From contig NZ_JANSUY010000005.1 in the NCBI RefSeq assembly GCF_024741135.1, positions 124,001 to 188,000 of the forward strand: 64,000 bases of DNA, written 5' to 3'. Positions 19,512 to 27,565 of this stretch are shown here, piece after piece (positions within the stretch are counted from its first letter, which is position 1; each line of letters starts with the position of its first letter). The notes below the pieces were generated by a model that was not told where the DNA came from, searched no databases, and saw nothing but the letters and a program-made list of their open reading frames with translations. This DNA is from Aquiflexum gelatinilyticum (GTDB lineage: Bacteria; Bacteroidota; Bacteroidia; Cytophagales; Cyclobacteriaceae). A program made the position numbers and the translations under genes.

Positions 19512-21146
19512 ATGGTCTATCTTTTTTCTAAAATAAGCTCCTTTGTTTTTTCGATATTTCTAACCGTTTTGATTATTTCTTGTCAAAATCAAGAAAAATC
19601 CACTCTTGGTCAGGAAACAATTGAAAAGCTGAGGGAGAAAGATATCGATGTTTTTGGTTCTTATGCCATCACCAAACTTCCTATAGAAAAAGGAGTCAAA
19701 GTCAGGAATCCTGTTAAAATCATCTTGGGACCGGACAGTGTACTGTATGTAGCAAACAACACCGGAGAAATCTATTCGCTCCATGATTCTGATGGAGATG
19801 GTTGGGAAGATGAGGCAAGGCTGTTTTGTAATGTGAAAGATGATGGACTCCGCACTCCTGTCGGCCTTTTATTCAAAGGCAATGAACTTTACGTAGGCAC
19901 GGCACAAGAAATCCGGATTTATACAGACCAAGACGGTGATGGGAAAGCTGATATCAGCAAAACTTTTTTTGATCGTATACCACAATCAGAACATCCCTAT
20001 GAATTTACTTCCGGATTGACTTTTGGTCCTGATGGCTACCTATATGTTGTTTTGTCCACAGATTCATGGAATGCAGGCGCAGCCGCGGATCCCGATGGAT
20101 TTAGAGGTGCGGTACTCCGAATCAGCCCTGACGGAAAAGAAGCAGAAAAATTTGTTACAGGAGTGAGATCAGTCCACAGTATGGTTTTCAATCAATACAA
20201 TGACCTCTTGTTTATAGACAATGGCGGCGGAGGAAATCCCACCGAAGAACTCAATCTCGCACAGCAGGGCAAATTCTACGGACACCATCCTGTTAAATAC
20301 AACAATCCTGAATCCAAGGAATTGCCGATTCACAATTTTGTCTCCGAAGTGGCACCTGCAGGAATGGTTTTCAATCCCTTGACAAATGATTTTGGTGGAA
20401 CTGCAGGTGACCTTTTTGTATCATTTTTTGGACCGGGTGAAAGATGGGAACGGGGGGCTATCAGCAGGTTGGAAATAGAACGCAAAGAAGATGGAACTTA
20501 CCAAATTGAGGAAATACCGATAGCCAAAAGAATTCCGAAAATATCCGATTTGGCATTTGGGTCAAATGGTGACCTTTACATTACCCATGTCGGAAAGACC
20601 GACTATTGGTATCAGCCTATCGAACAGATAGAAGGGGCCATTTACAGAATGACCTATGCCCCTTGGATCAAACCCATGCCGCGCGAAATGCTCGCTGAAG
20701 AAAAAACGACTCCCTCCTCAGAAGATGTTTTGGTTGCAGGAAAACAGCTTTTTGCCGAAAAAGCCTGTAGCGCCTGTCACAGTGTAGATGGTAATAGTGA
20801 CTTAATCGGTCCTGACCTCATGGACATTGGAAAATTCTATTCCAAAACTGAATTGCTCGAGGAAATCAACAATCCTTCCCTACGGTTAAAACCCGGAATG
20901 ATTGCTACTAAAATCACCAATGTGAATGGCGAGGTATTTTTGGGAAGAGTTGTGGGTACGGACCAGGATTATATCAAGTTGATGGTTATTGGAAACCGCG
21001 TCTTGGATATTCCAAAGGCTGAAGTGAAGAGTGAAGAATCATATGAAAAGTCATTGATGTATAACGGCTTGCTCAATGGTATGAGCGAAGAAGAGACTGA
21101 CGCCCTTTTGTCTTATATCATCAATTTGAAGGAGGAAAATGATTAG
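19512..21146 (+). CDS. quinoprotein-type beta-propeller lipoprotein with C-terminal cytochrome c domain
   Basis: 544 residues from the ATG at 19512, preferred over the ATG at 19485 because it has a purine-rich AGAGG upstream and yields a lipoprotein signal ending LIISC (lipid-anchored Cys about residue 24). The body is a PQQ-dependent sugar dehydrogenase-like (sorbosone dehydrogenase family) propeller with repeats of the GPDGYLYVVLSTDS and FGSNGDLYITHVG type and DxDGDG loops (DSDGDGWEDE, DQDGDGKADI). The C-terminal 120 residues form a cytochrome c fold with one CSACH heme site at about residues 419-423. Proteins of this layout oxidise sugars or other alcohols in the periplasm and pass electrons to the bound heme; PQQ binding is not certain. 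It is transcribed against its neighbours and looks like an insertion in the permease array. Confidence 0.82.
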   Translation: MVYLFSKISSFVFSIFLTVLIISCQNQEKSTLGQETIEKLREKDIDVFGSYAITKLPIEKGVKVRNPVKIILGPDSVLYVANNTGEIYSLHDSDGDGWEDEARLFCNVKDDGLRTPVGLLFKGNELYVGTAQEIRIYTDQDGDGKADISKTFFDRIPQSEHPYEFTSGLTFGPDGYLYVVLSTDSWNAGAAADPDGFRGAVLRISPDGKEAEKFVTGVRSVHSMVFNQYNDLLFIDNGGGGNPTEELNLAQQGKFYGHHPVKYNNPESKELPIHNFVSEVAPAGMVFNPLTNDFGGTAGDLFVSFFGPGERWERGAISRLEIERKEDGTYQIEEIPIAKRIPKISDLAFGSNGDLYITHVGKTDYWYQPIEQIEGAIYRMTYAPWIKPMPREMLAEEKTTPSSEDVLVAGKQLFAEKACSACHSVDGNSDLIGPDLMDIGKFYSKTELLEEINNPSLRLKPGMIATKITNVNGEVFLGRVVGTDQDYIKLMVIGNRVLDIPKAEVKSEESYEKSLMYNGLLNGMSEEETDALLSYIINLKEEND

Positions 21147-21368
21147 GGTCAAATAGGAACAATCGCAGGGAATAATGTTTATCTCAAAGGATCCGGAGAA
21201 ACAGAAATAAAGAATCTGTAGCAATTGTTTACCTCCCCAAATTCCATTAATCTTTAACTCTTAACCCTTTTCACATTATTTCGCCAATGTTTGTCTGTCC
21301 ACAAACATTTTTCCTTTTTCTCATTGCCTTCCATGCCCCCCTGTGAACTCTGTGGAGATTTATAAATT

Positions 21369-23774
21369 TCATTCATCCTTAATGGAATCCACGGGATTGG
21401 CCCAAGCGGCTTTCAAAGCCTGCGAACCCACAGTCACCAATGCGATCAACAAGGTCAGACCGCCCGCTAACAGGAATGTGGAAAATGAGATTCCTGCTTT
21501 GTAAGGAAATCCTGATTGCCAAGCATCAAGCGCCCACCAAGAAATTGGAAATGCCAACAGCAAAGCAATTCCGACCAAGATCACAAAATCCTTACTTATA
21601 AGTTGGATAAGGCTTTCACTGCTGGCGCCAAGGACTTTGCGGATTCCGATTTCCTTGGATTTTTGCTGCACGGTGTAAGCTGCCAAGGCAAACAAACCCA
21701 TACAGGATATCAGAATGGCAATGATCCCTCCTATCAAAAAAGCCTCACCCAATTGCTGTTCCTGCTTGTATTGCACGGCATACCGTTCGTCCATGAAGAA
21801 ATAGGAAAAGGGATTTCCGGGAAAAATGTCTTTATAGATTTCTTGGAGGGATTCAAGATTGGCTTTCATTTGATCGCTCCTAACAACCAAACTAAAATAG
21901 CCCGAACCCTGTGATGGCAAAAAAACCATCGGTTTGATCTCTTCTTTAAGTGACATATGGTGGTAATCCTTGACCACTGCCAAAACTTCAAATGGTTCTC
22001 CCCAAAGTATGTTCTGCCCCACTGCCGCTTCAGCGGATTCAAATCCCAAGCCCAATGCTGCTTTTTCATTGAGCATGAGTTTTTTGGAATTACCCCATCC
22101 TTGGCTTGCTTCCTCAGTTGTGAAATTTCTTCCTGCCACCAAGGTCATGCCATAGGTATTGACAAATTCATCATCCATGATCATCATGCCATAGGATTTG
22201 TCTTTATCCTCAGGCCTAGGGACCATCGGCGTGATGCCACTCGCAAAGAAATTGTACCCGATTCCGGGTAAGGCATTGGAGGTGCTTAATTTCTCCACAA
22301 AAGCCTGTGACCTGACGGTTGATTTGAAAGCTGATATTTTGGAAGCACCGTTTTCACCGATATCACTTGGCCCGTCTATCACGAGCTTCTGTGTGATATC
22401 CATGCCCAGATTTTGGTTTTGCATAAAACTGAGTTGGTCGCGGATCGCAATGGTACCGACAATGATGGTCACCGATATGGCAAACTGAAGTATAACAAGA
22501 GATTTCTTGAGCGTTTGACTGCTTTTTGGTTGAAAATTGATCTGAAACTGATGGCCAAATTTCCCTGACAGCATCACCACATAAAATCCTGAAAGAAGGG
22601 TACAAAGCATGAATATGGCAAAAATCACCAACCAAAATACCGGTAATGCATAAGCCCCAAACCAAAGCGCCTGTCCGAATATTTTCTCAAACGGGCTTTC
22701 CAAAAGATTGACAATCAAAAAAGAAATCCCGAATGCAAATGCCATCAGCAGCAATGTTTCGATCATAAACTGCTGTGCAAGCTGCCAACTACCGGCGCCA
22801 AGCACTTTTCTCATCCGGATTTCCTTGATCCTTGTAAGGATGTTTGCAGCGGAAAGGTTCAGGTAATTGACATAGGCTATGGCCAATATCAACAAAGCAA
22901 TGGCTGCAAAAACCAGAACGGTTCCCATACTTCCCTGCGTCGGCAAAGGGTCAGACAGGGAATTGCCCAGATGGATTTCCGATAATGGCTGCAAAATGAC
23001 AGTTTCGTCCTTGGCATCCGGATTTTGCCTTACAAATTGCGTGATCAGGTTTTCTGTATTTGATTTGTCAACTCCGTCTTTGAGGGTAATAAAGAGGTTG
23101 ACAAAACCGGAATCCATCCCATTGGGGTCTGCCCAGTCATTGCCATTTCTATTGGCTTGATTTTCCAAAGTATGGATGGAGAGAAAGATCTCTCCTTTGA
23201 TATCAGACCTGTCAGAAATTTCATCCAAAATCCCGCTGACGGTATAGTCGGTTTTGCCAAATTGGTTGCTCACCTGAATGGTTTTGCCTATGCCGTTTTC
23301 ACTGCCAAAGAACTTCTTAGCCAATGAAGCTGAAATTACCACCGTATTTGGTTGGGTCAGATCGGCATTGCCTTTTAGTATTGGAAAGGAAAATGCCCTG
23401 AAAAAATCCCCGTCTGCATACATGATCCGATCCTCTTTGAAAGATTCCTTGGTATCGGGGATGATGACCAATCCACCTGCTATCTGACTTGCCAAGGTAT
23501 TGACTTGGGCTATATTCGTAAACTGTGATTCCATTACCGCCGCATATCCTGGAGGAAGAAAGACCTCAGGTTCATTGACCCCATCCGTCACCACAAGCCG
23601 GTAAATATTATCCTTGTTGGCATGGAAATCATTGTAGGTCCATTCAGATGCTACAAAAGAAAAGAGCAACAGGAAAGAACTTAGGCCCAAGACCAAACCT
23701 GTGAGGTTGATAAAAGTAAAAAGCTTTCTTTTGGTTAGACTTCTCCAGGCAATGCGAAGGTAGCTGTGGATCAT
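21369..23774 (-). CDS. MacB/FtsX-type ABC permease, perm 8 (divergent)
   Basis: An 801-residue permease with start at 23774 (MIHSYLRIAWRSLTKRK). The same frame stays open a further 111 codons upstream to 24107, but that extension crosses the promoter-like site and repeat DNA and has no family similarity. Helix 1 is at about 20-42, with LQPLSEIHLGN before the first FtsX block. The first FtsX signature is NYLNLSAANILTRIKEIRMR, where the usual EVGVR becomes EIRMR. The second is QKSKEIGIRKVLGASSES, and the C-terminus is NPVDSIKDE. It carries the best sigma-54-like promoter in the window directly upstream. It has no array neighbour on its 5' side because the accessory island intervenes. Confidence 0.92.
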   Translation of the reverse strand: MIHSYLRIAWRSLTKRKLFTFINLTGLVLGLSSFLLLFSFVASEWTYNDFHANKDNIYRLVVTDGVNEPEVFLPPGYAAVMESQFTNIAQVNTLASQIAGGLVIIPDTKESFKEDRIMYADGDFFRAFSFPILKGNADLTQPNTVVISASLAKKFFGSENGIGKTIQVSNQFGKTDYTVSGILDEISDRSDIKGEIFLSIHTLENQANRNGNDWADPNGMDSGFVNLFITLKDGVDKSNTENLITQFVRQNPDAKDETVILQPLSEIHLGNSLSDPLPTQGSMGTVLVFAAIALLILAIAYVNYLNLSAANILTRIKEIRMRKVLGAGSWQLAQQFMIETLLLMAFAFGISFLIVNLLESPFEKIFGQALWFGAYALPVFWLVIFAIFMLCTLLSGFYVVMLSGKFGHQFQINFQPKSSQTLKKSLVILQFAISVTIIVGTIAIRDQLSFMQNQNLGMDITQKLVIDGPSDIGENGASKISAFKSTVRSQAFVEKLSTSNALPGIGYNFFASGITPMVPRPEDKDKSYGMMIMDDEFVNTYGMTLVAGRNFTTEEASQGWGNSKKLMLNEKAALGLGFESAEAAVGQNILWGEPFEVLAVVKDYHHMSLKEEIKPMVFLPSQGSGYFSLVVRSDQMKANLESLQEIYKDIFPGNPFSYFFMDERYAVQYKQEQQLGEAFLIGGIIAILISCMGLFALAAYTVQQKSKEIGIRKVLGASSESLIQLISKDFVILVGIALLLAFPISWWALDAWQSGFPYKAGISFSTFLLAGGLTLLIALVTVGSQALKAAWANPVDSIKDE

Positions 23775-23843
23775 GGGAGTATAAAATGAGGATTTGGGAA
23801 AAGGGACAAAAGAGAAACAAGCATCAGTTGATATTGTTGGCTT

Positions 23844-23859
23844 TGCCAGTTCTATGCCA
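23844..23859 (-). promoter_or_regulatory. sigma-54-like promoter of perm 8
   Basis: The minus strand reads TGGCAT-AGAAC-TGGC, meeting the GG-N10-GC rule of sigma-54 promoters with only small departures from TGGCAC-N5-TTGC. It lies about 70 bases from the perm 8 ATG and 60 bases downstream of a CGGACA-N4-TGATCG dyad. It is the closest match in the window. Confidence 0.55.
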
Positions 23860-23919
23860 CAGAAAGAGGCCCAAATTGAAAGAATTAAGCGATTTGTCCG
23901 CCTACGCACAAGCTCTACC

Positions 23920-23935
23920 CGATCAAAAATGTCCG
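23920..23935 (-). promoter_or_regulatory. candidate activator-binding dyad (perm 8)
   Basis: The minus strand reads CGGACATTTTTGATCG, the same 6-4-6 arrangement as the sites upstream of perm 6, perm 11 and the adaptor. A second GTCCG-containing segment (TTGTCCGCCTACGCACAA, 23894-23911) lies between it and the promoter and could be an additional half-site. Confidence 0.42.
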
Positions 23936-24095
23936 AATTCGGGCAATCTACATGTAATTTCAGGAACAGTAGAGAAGGAATTGGAATTACAAATTCCAAA
24001 AAATAAAATGGTGGGATTGCAAATTTCACCCAGCGGAGCATATGAAATGTGGATAGGTCTTTGAAATGGGTACTTCCATACCCCACCAGTGAGCC

Positions 24096-24494
24096 CCCAA
24101 AGTCCAAGCTTCAACCAAATAGGCGCAACATTGAATCAAAAAGGTCCAAGGTCGGAGCAAAAAGAATCAAAGTTGATACAAAAAGACCCAACAATAATGT
24201 AAAAAGACCCAACTTTGATATTAAAAGACTCAAAGTTGATACAATAAGATCCGACGTTGAAATAAAAAGACTAAACGTTAAGGTTAAAAGATCCAAGGTT
24301 GATACAAAAAGGCTCATCGTTGATACAAAAAGGCTCAACGTTGAACCAAAAAGACTCAACGTTGGAGCAAAAAGGTCCAACGTCGAAGCAAAAAGAATCA
24401 ACGTCGGAGTAAAAAGGCTCAAGCGTGAACCAAAAAGGTTCAACGTCCGAGCAAATTGGTGCAAGCGAGGAGTAAATAGGTCTGACGGTGGGGT
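24096..24494. repeat. 21-bp tandem repeat array 1 (19 degenerate units)
   Basis: Nineteen consecutive 21-base units, without spacers, from 24096 to 24494. The consensus is roughly AAAAAGRYYCAACGTTGAWRC: five A followed by a 16-base dyad best seen as GGTTCA-ACGT-TGAACC. Units drift by several bases but the period never slips. Because 21 is a multiple of three, long frames stay open on both strands (KRLNVDT-type and LSLFVST-type heptads); I regard these as artefacts of the period. The array is followed by AATGAAGTGGAGGGGGGTAC, which also follows array 2. Confidence 0.88.
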
Positions 24495-24535
24495 AATGAA
24501 GTGGAGGGGGGTACTTCGGAAGTACCCCTGAAAAA
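24495..24535. repeat. array-end hairpin, copy 1
   Basis: GGGGTACTT-CGG-AAGTACCCC forms a 9-bp perfect hairpin directly after array 1. The left flank continues as in the longer copy at 29285-29326, but the right arm is truncated here. Confidence 0.6.
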
Positions 24536-24597
24536 TAAAATACTCCTACCTCTAGGTTCTTGGGAATGGCATTTGAGTGGGATTTCAAATCCCCCAA

Positions 24598-24685
24598 AAA
24601 AAAGGGGGAGCGATTACCTGCCGATAGCTATCGGCACCATCCAGTCCAGGTTCAATTGTCTAAAATACACCCAAAGGGGGCTTTA
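24598..24685. repeat. island repeat, right module only
   Basis: Carries the perfect palindrome GCCGATAGCTATCGGC, then CAGTCCAGGTTCAATTGTCT and ACACCCAAAGGGGGC, ending a few bases before the stop of the AbiGi-like gene. This is the right-hand part of the ~240 bp repeat found at 28770, 30428, 32702 and 34260. Here the left part with the terminator is missing and array 1 stands in its place. Confidence 0.7.
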
Positions 24686-24690
24686 TTTTT

Positions 24691-25464
24691 CTAAAAATCT
24701 TTAATTATTTGATCATTAGTTATTATTCTAGAGGTCAACTTTTTAATGGCTCTGCTATTGAAGTTTACTTTTATTGATTCCAGATCTTGAATAAAGGAAT
24801 CGATTTCATCATCATTATTAATTATGAGGTATCTTATATCCTCAGGTTTGAAATTCAGTTTTCTAAAAACCGCTATCTTTTTATTTTCTACTTCTTTTAT
24901 ATTTTGATCATTAAATTCATCTTTTAGCAAATGTGATCTAAACAATTTTGGATCTAATTCTGGAATCCATCTCCATTCTCTTTCATCATAGAATCTTTTT
25001 TTAATGATTTTTCCATCTTTTATCATGTTCCCATAATATGGTTTTAAATGCATTAAAAGTTCTGAATAACTTTTTCTAAAAATAAATTTGTCATCTTCAG
25101 ACAATTTCTCTTGTATTGAATCAAACCAAGAAATTAGATTTTCAATTGTATTGGCAGTTTTTGCATTTTTCCTTGTGTATATTACAGGACTTAAGTTGTT
25201 CTTAATTGCCCATTCTTTACTTAAACCTATCCCGTAGTTTCCATATAGTCCAATGTGCCTCTTAACCTTTGATAAAGGAATGTCGCAAAAACAAACCATA
25301 GGATAGGCAAGGTTTGAATTGAAAGGAATTTTCTTAAAAAAATTTGGTACTTCAAGACAATATCTAGGTAAAAATGTGCTGGCTAAAATACCTGTTAAAT
25401 TCTTTAAAGAGCCTGTAAAATGAAAAAGAGTATTAGAACTTAGATTCTCAAAATGTGATCCCAT
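24691..25464 (-). CDS. AbiGi-like abortive-infection family protein
   Basis: 257 residues. The N-terminal half has the pattern I associate with the AbiGi antitoxin family: NTLFHFTGSLKNLTGILAS, PMVCFCDIPLSKVKRHIG, and YGNYGIGLSKEWAIKNNLSPV, with a later YDEREWRWIP segment. AbiGi is described as the antitoxin partner in abortive phage resistance. No recognisable AbiGii toxin gene is adjacent, so it is either a solitary member or works with an unrelated partner. No signal peptide, so presumably cytoplasmic. The gene is clearly AT-richer than the permeases. The family call rests on remembered motifs, not on a search. Confidence 0.68.
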   Translation of the reverse strand: MGSHFENLSSNTLFHFTGSLKNLTGILASTFLPRYCLEVPNFFKKIPFNSNLAYPMVCFCDIPLSKVKRHIGLYGNYGIGLSKEWAIKNNLSPVIYTRKNAKTANTIENLISWFDSIQEKLSEDDKFIFRKSYSELLMHLKPYYGNMIKDGKIIKKRFYDEREWRWIPELDPKLFRSHLLKDEFNDQNIKEVENKKIAVFRKLNFKPEDIRYLIINNDDEIDSFIQDLESIKVNFNSRAIKKLTSRIITNDQIIKDF

Positions 25465-25594
25465 ATTAACTTATTTCTTTATTTTAATTTTTTCTTTCTC
25501 CTTGGATTGAGATAAGATTTTCTAGTGGAAAGGCATTGCGGAAATTTTAAGTTTCTCTTTGTTTTCGAAATGACACGGGGGGCTAATTTGGTAA

Positions 25595-25945
25595 TTATAA
25601 ATCTCGATACCGTTGAGTAGCATGAAGACCCTCGATGATTGGATTAACAAGGTCAGTTGCATTTTCGGCAGACTCAACTCTCGCTCGCATTGATGCAAGA
25701 AATATTTGTTCGTCGGAGGTTGGTTTTCTTTGTAGGAATTTGTCAATGGCCTTAATGATATATCCTTTTACATCTTTAAACTGTTTTTCATAAGGCTTTG
25801 AGAGAAAATTTTTACCAATATCAGCCATTAATAAAAACTTAAAATAAGCCGTTTCAGCACCATGTTTTCCACGTTCACAATTAAAAGCTCTTCTTATAAA
25901 AAACTCATAAGAATTTCCATGCATGTAAGTTTCTTGTTCAGTCAT
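25595..25945 (-). CDS. hypothetical protein, 116 residues
   Basis: The start is set at 25945 (MTEQETYMHGNSYEFFIRR). The frame is open 45 codons further upstream, but that part translates an attC-like intergenic segment rich in basic residues. The protein is soluble, mostly helical by composition, with an RRAFNCERGKHGAETAYFKF segment and a Lys-rich middle (YEKQFKDVKGYIIKAIDKFL). I do not recognise a family. It sits between the AbiGi-like and HEPN-motif genes on the same strand, 130 bases from the former and 163 from the latter, so it could be part of a defence cassette; this is inference from location only. Confidence 0.55.
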   Translation of the reverse strand: MTEQETYMHGNSYEFFIRRAFNCERGKHGAETAYFKFLLMADIGKNFLSKPYEKQFKDVKGYIIKAIDKFLQRKPTSDEQIFLASMRARVESAENATDLVNPIIEGLHATQRYRDL

Positions 25946-26107
25946 TTTTTTTCTGTTTAATATGTTCTGTTTATTCGGTTTTCTAAAAAGGTAGGCAATA
26001 GGCGAAGAAGGGGATTTCGAAGCCCTAAACTGTCTGCCAGCACTGAACTTGATACGAAGCACAAAACTTGATTTAACCATTTAACCGCCACTTTTGGGTA
26101 GGTGCTG

Positions 26108-27037
26108 TTAGCTGATGTTTTTCAGTGTCATGTATCTTAATTTGTGTTGTTTTTTCAAATTCTCATCACTGTAGTAATCGTATATTTTGTCATAGGGCGA
26201 GATTGATATGTCGAAGTCTTGTTTTAAATGATAAACAATATACCTCGAAAAATTTTCACAGAATGGCTTTTTTAATTTACTTGGTTCAATTAAATGACTC
26301 TTTATTGTCAAACCGATAAAATAGTTGAGTCCAAATTTTTCAAATATTCTAGTATTTATGTCAGTCGCAATTCTAAGACAAGTCTCCGAATACATAATAC
26401 AATGATGGGGTTTTAGCTCTATAGATTCATTCGTCACAATTGGAGGGTCTGATATTTTTTTTTTAATATATTTTGTTTCCCAACTTTTTATTGCCATTTG
26501 GAAATCATCACTTTCAGAGATTTCAATAAGTTTCGTGGTTGGATGCCCCATATTGTGTGCAACACAATGCCTCAGAACTTCATAAAATTTCAATACAGGT
26601 AGAATTCCTTTAATGTTGTCAATTGGCCAACCTAGTTTTGCATAGAGTGAAATAATTTTAGACTCTTTCTTTTCTTCTATATCCTCTTCATTGTTGCAAA
26701 CATTTTTGTCTACCGTTAATTTTGGGAAAAAGCTAGATAACTGCCCTTCGGCCTGTTTGAAAAAAACATCAAAAGCTGAATAAACCCAAATAATTCCAGT
26801 TTTTGATAGGTCATTTTTTAGTTGCGCTACTTCTTTCTCTATATTCTTAATTATTCTTGGGGTCCATCTTTCCCCCGCTTCAAGAATTAGTGTATTTATG
26901 TGTTCAGATAATTCTTTTGAATCCTCCTTAGATTTATAAAGGAAATCAACAGCTACCGTTGAAACCTTTATATAGTTATTCAAACGAGTATGTGAGTGCA
27001 GAAATTTTTGAAAGGGTTCTGATTTGAAATTTTCCAT
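26108..27037 (-). CDS. HEPN-motif protein, putative RNase-like
   Basis: 309 residues, soluble. The diagnostic feature is RHCVAHNMG at residues 156-164: Arg156 and His161 form an Rx4H motif as in HEPN-domain ribonucleases, which often act as toxins or in phage defence. It sits at the end of a helix (GILPVLKFYEVLRHCVAH) preceded by VYSAFDVFFKQAEGQL, matching the usual two-helix HEPN core. The C-terminal third (MYSETCLRIATDINTRIFEK) is also helical and may complete the domain. No separate antitoxin is obvious except perhaps the 116-residue neighbour. Function as a nuclease is inference. Confidence 0.6.
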   Translation of the reverse strand: MENFKSEPFQKFLHSHTRLNNYIKVSTVAVDFLYKSKEDSKELSEHINTLILEAGERWTPRIIKNIEKEVAQLKNDLSKTGIIWVYSAFDVFFKQAEGQLSSFFPKLTVDKNVCNNEEDIEEKKESKIISLYAKLGWPIDNIKGILPVLKFYEVLRHCVAHNMGHPTTKLIEISESDDFQMAIKSWETKYIKKKISDPPIVTNESIELKPHHCIMYSETCLRIATDINTRIFEKFGLNYFIGLTIKSHLIEPSKLKKPFCENFSRYIVYHLKQDFDISISPYDKIYDYYSDENLKKQHKLRYMTLKNIS

Positions 27038-27099
27038 CTTTATTTAACTTTGCATATCAGAAAAGCTGAAATTTACGTATCGAAAATAAATAAAGAGTC

Positions 27100-27134
27100 C
27101 ATCTTGGTCGTTGGTTCGAATCCAACTTCCCTCA
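27100..27134 (+). pseudogene. tRNA 3' half (remnant)
   Basis: GTTGG-TTCGAAT-CCAAC forms a perfect T-arm (27110-27126), followed by the acceptor strand TTCCCTC (27127-27133) and discriminator A. There is no matching 5' half upstream: the preceding sequence is the leader of the HEPN-motif gene. Confidence 0.6.
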
Positions 27135-27152
27135 CAAGCGTCAAATAATTTT

Positions 27153-27180
27153 GGGGGAATACGTCTCAGTGGTAGAGCGG
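27153..27180 (+). pseudogene. tRNA 5' half (remnant)
   Basis: GGGGGAA (27153-27159) followed by a D-arm-like TCTCAGTGGTAGAGC. Its seven acceptor bases pair with the TTCCCTC of the 3' half lying upstream (six Watson-Crick pairs and one G-T). After the D-arm the sequence no longer follows tRNA structure and runs into a terminator hairpin. Confidence 0.5.
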
Positions 27181-27191
27181 GGTATCGCATT

Positions 27192-27218
27192 AAGCGTTGT
27201 AGAGATACAACGCTTTTT
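27192..27218 (+). terminator. strong intrinsic terminator after the tRNA remnants
   Basis: Arms AAGCGTTGTA and TACAACGCTT are a perfect 10-bp stem with a GAGA loop and a following T7 run. The orientation fits termination of a former plus-strand tRNA transcript. Confidence 0.8.
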
Positions 27219-27280
27219 TTATTTAATTCTATCGCTACTTTCGTCATTGTACTTTGGTCTCTTAAAATATCAGCTAACGG

Positions 27281-27412
27281 TTTACTTTATTCTATTATAG
27301 AGGAAAGCATCGATATAGCATGTTTTCCACAATATTGTGGAAATAACTCCAATCTCAAACTTACCTTTTCTTTGACAAACAAAAAATCCCGTGGTCGGTG
27401 TATTTTTTACCA
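27281..27412. repeat. island repeat copy A (left and central part)
   Basis: Begins with hairpin GAAAGCAT-cgatatagc-ATGTTTTC, continues through AATATTGTGGAAATAACTCC and CTTTGACAAACAAAAAATCC, and ends in the terminator hairpin at about 27386-27408. The right module with GCCGATAGC is replaced by a TTGCGAAACCTTGGC segment like that flanking the sulfatase gene. Confidence 0.75.
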
Positions 27413-27565
27413 AAGACAGATATAGATTTTTTTGAAATAGGACTTAGCGGCCCTTTGCGAAACCTTGGCTTCATCCAATAAAATAATTGCGGAATACCTC
27501 TCTTGCAAACTTTCACAAGGAACTTAACTCGGCATTTTTGCCAACCGATCTAAGTAGTTGATTTT

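Noticed and set aside
23775..24107. 111-residue N-terminal extension of perm 8
   Set aside because: It runs through the candidate promoter, the activator dyad and repeat DNA, and no other permease has such an extension.
24049..24531. Long open frames on both strands across 21-bp array 1 (KRxNVDT heptads on plus, LSLFVST heptads on minus)
   Set aside because: A 21-base period keeps any stop-free unit open in phase. Units vary at all codon positions alike, and both strands are open, so this is a repeat artefact rather than a heptad-repeat protein.
27100..27218. Functional permuted tRNA gene
   Set aside because: Acceptor strands pair, but the halves do not supply a matching anticodon stem, and a terminator directly follows the 5' half.
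27044..27247. Minus-strand ORF reading GSWIRTNDQD
   Set aside because: This is the well-known false translation of an antisense tRNA T-arm; it overlaps the tRNA remnants.
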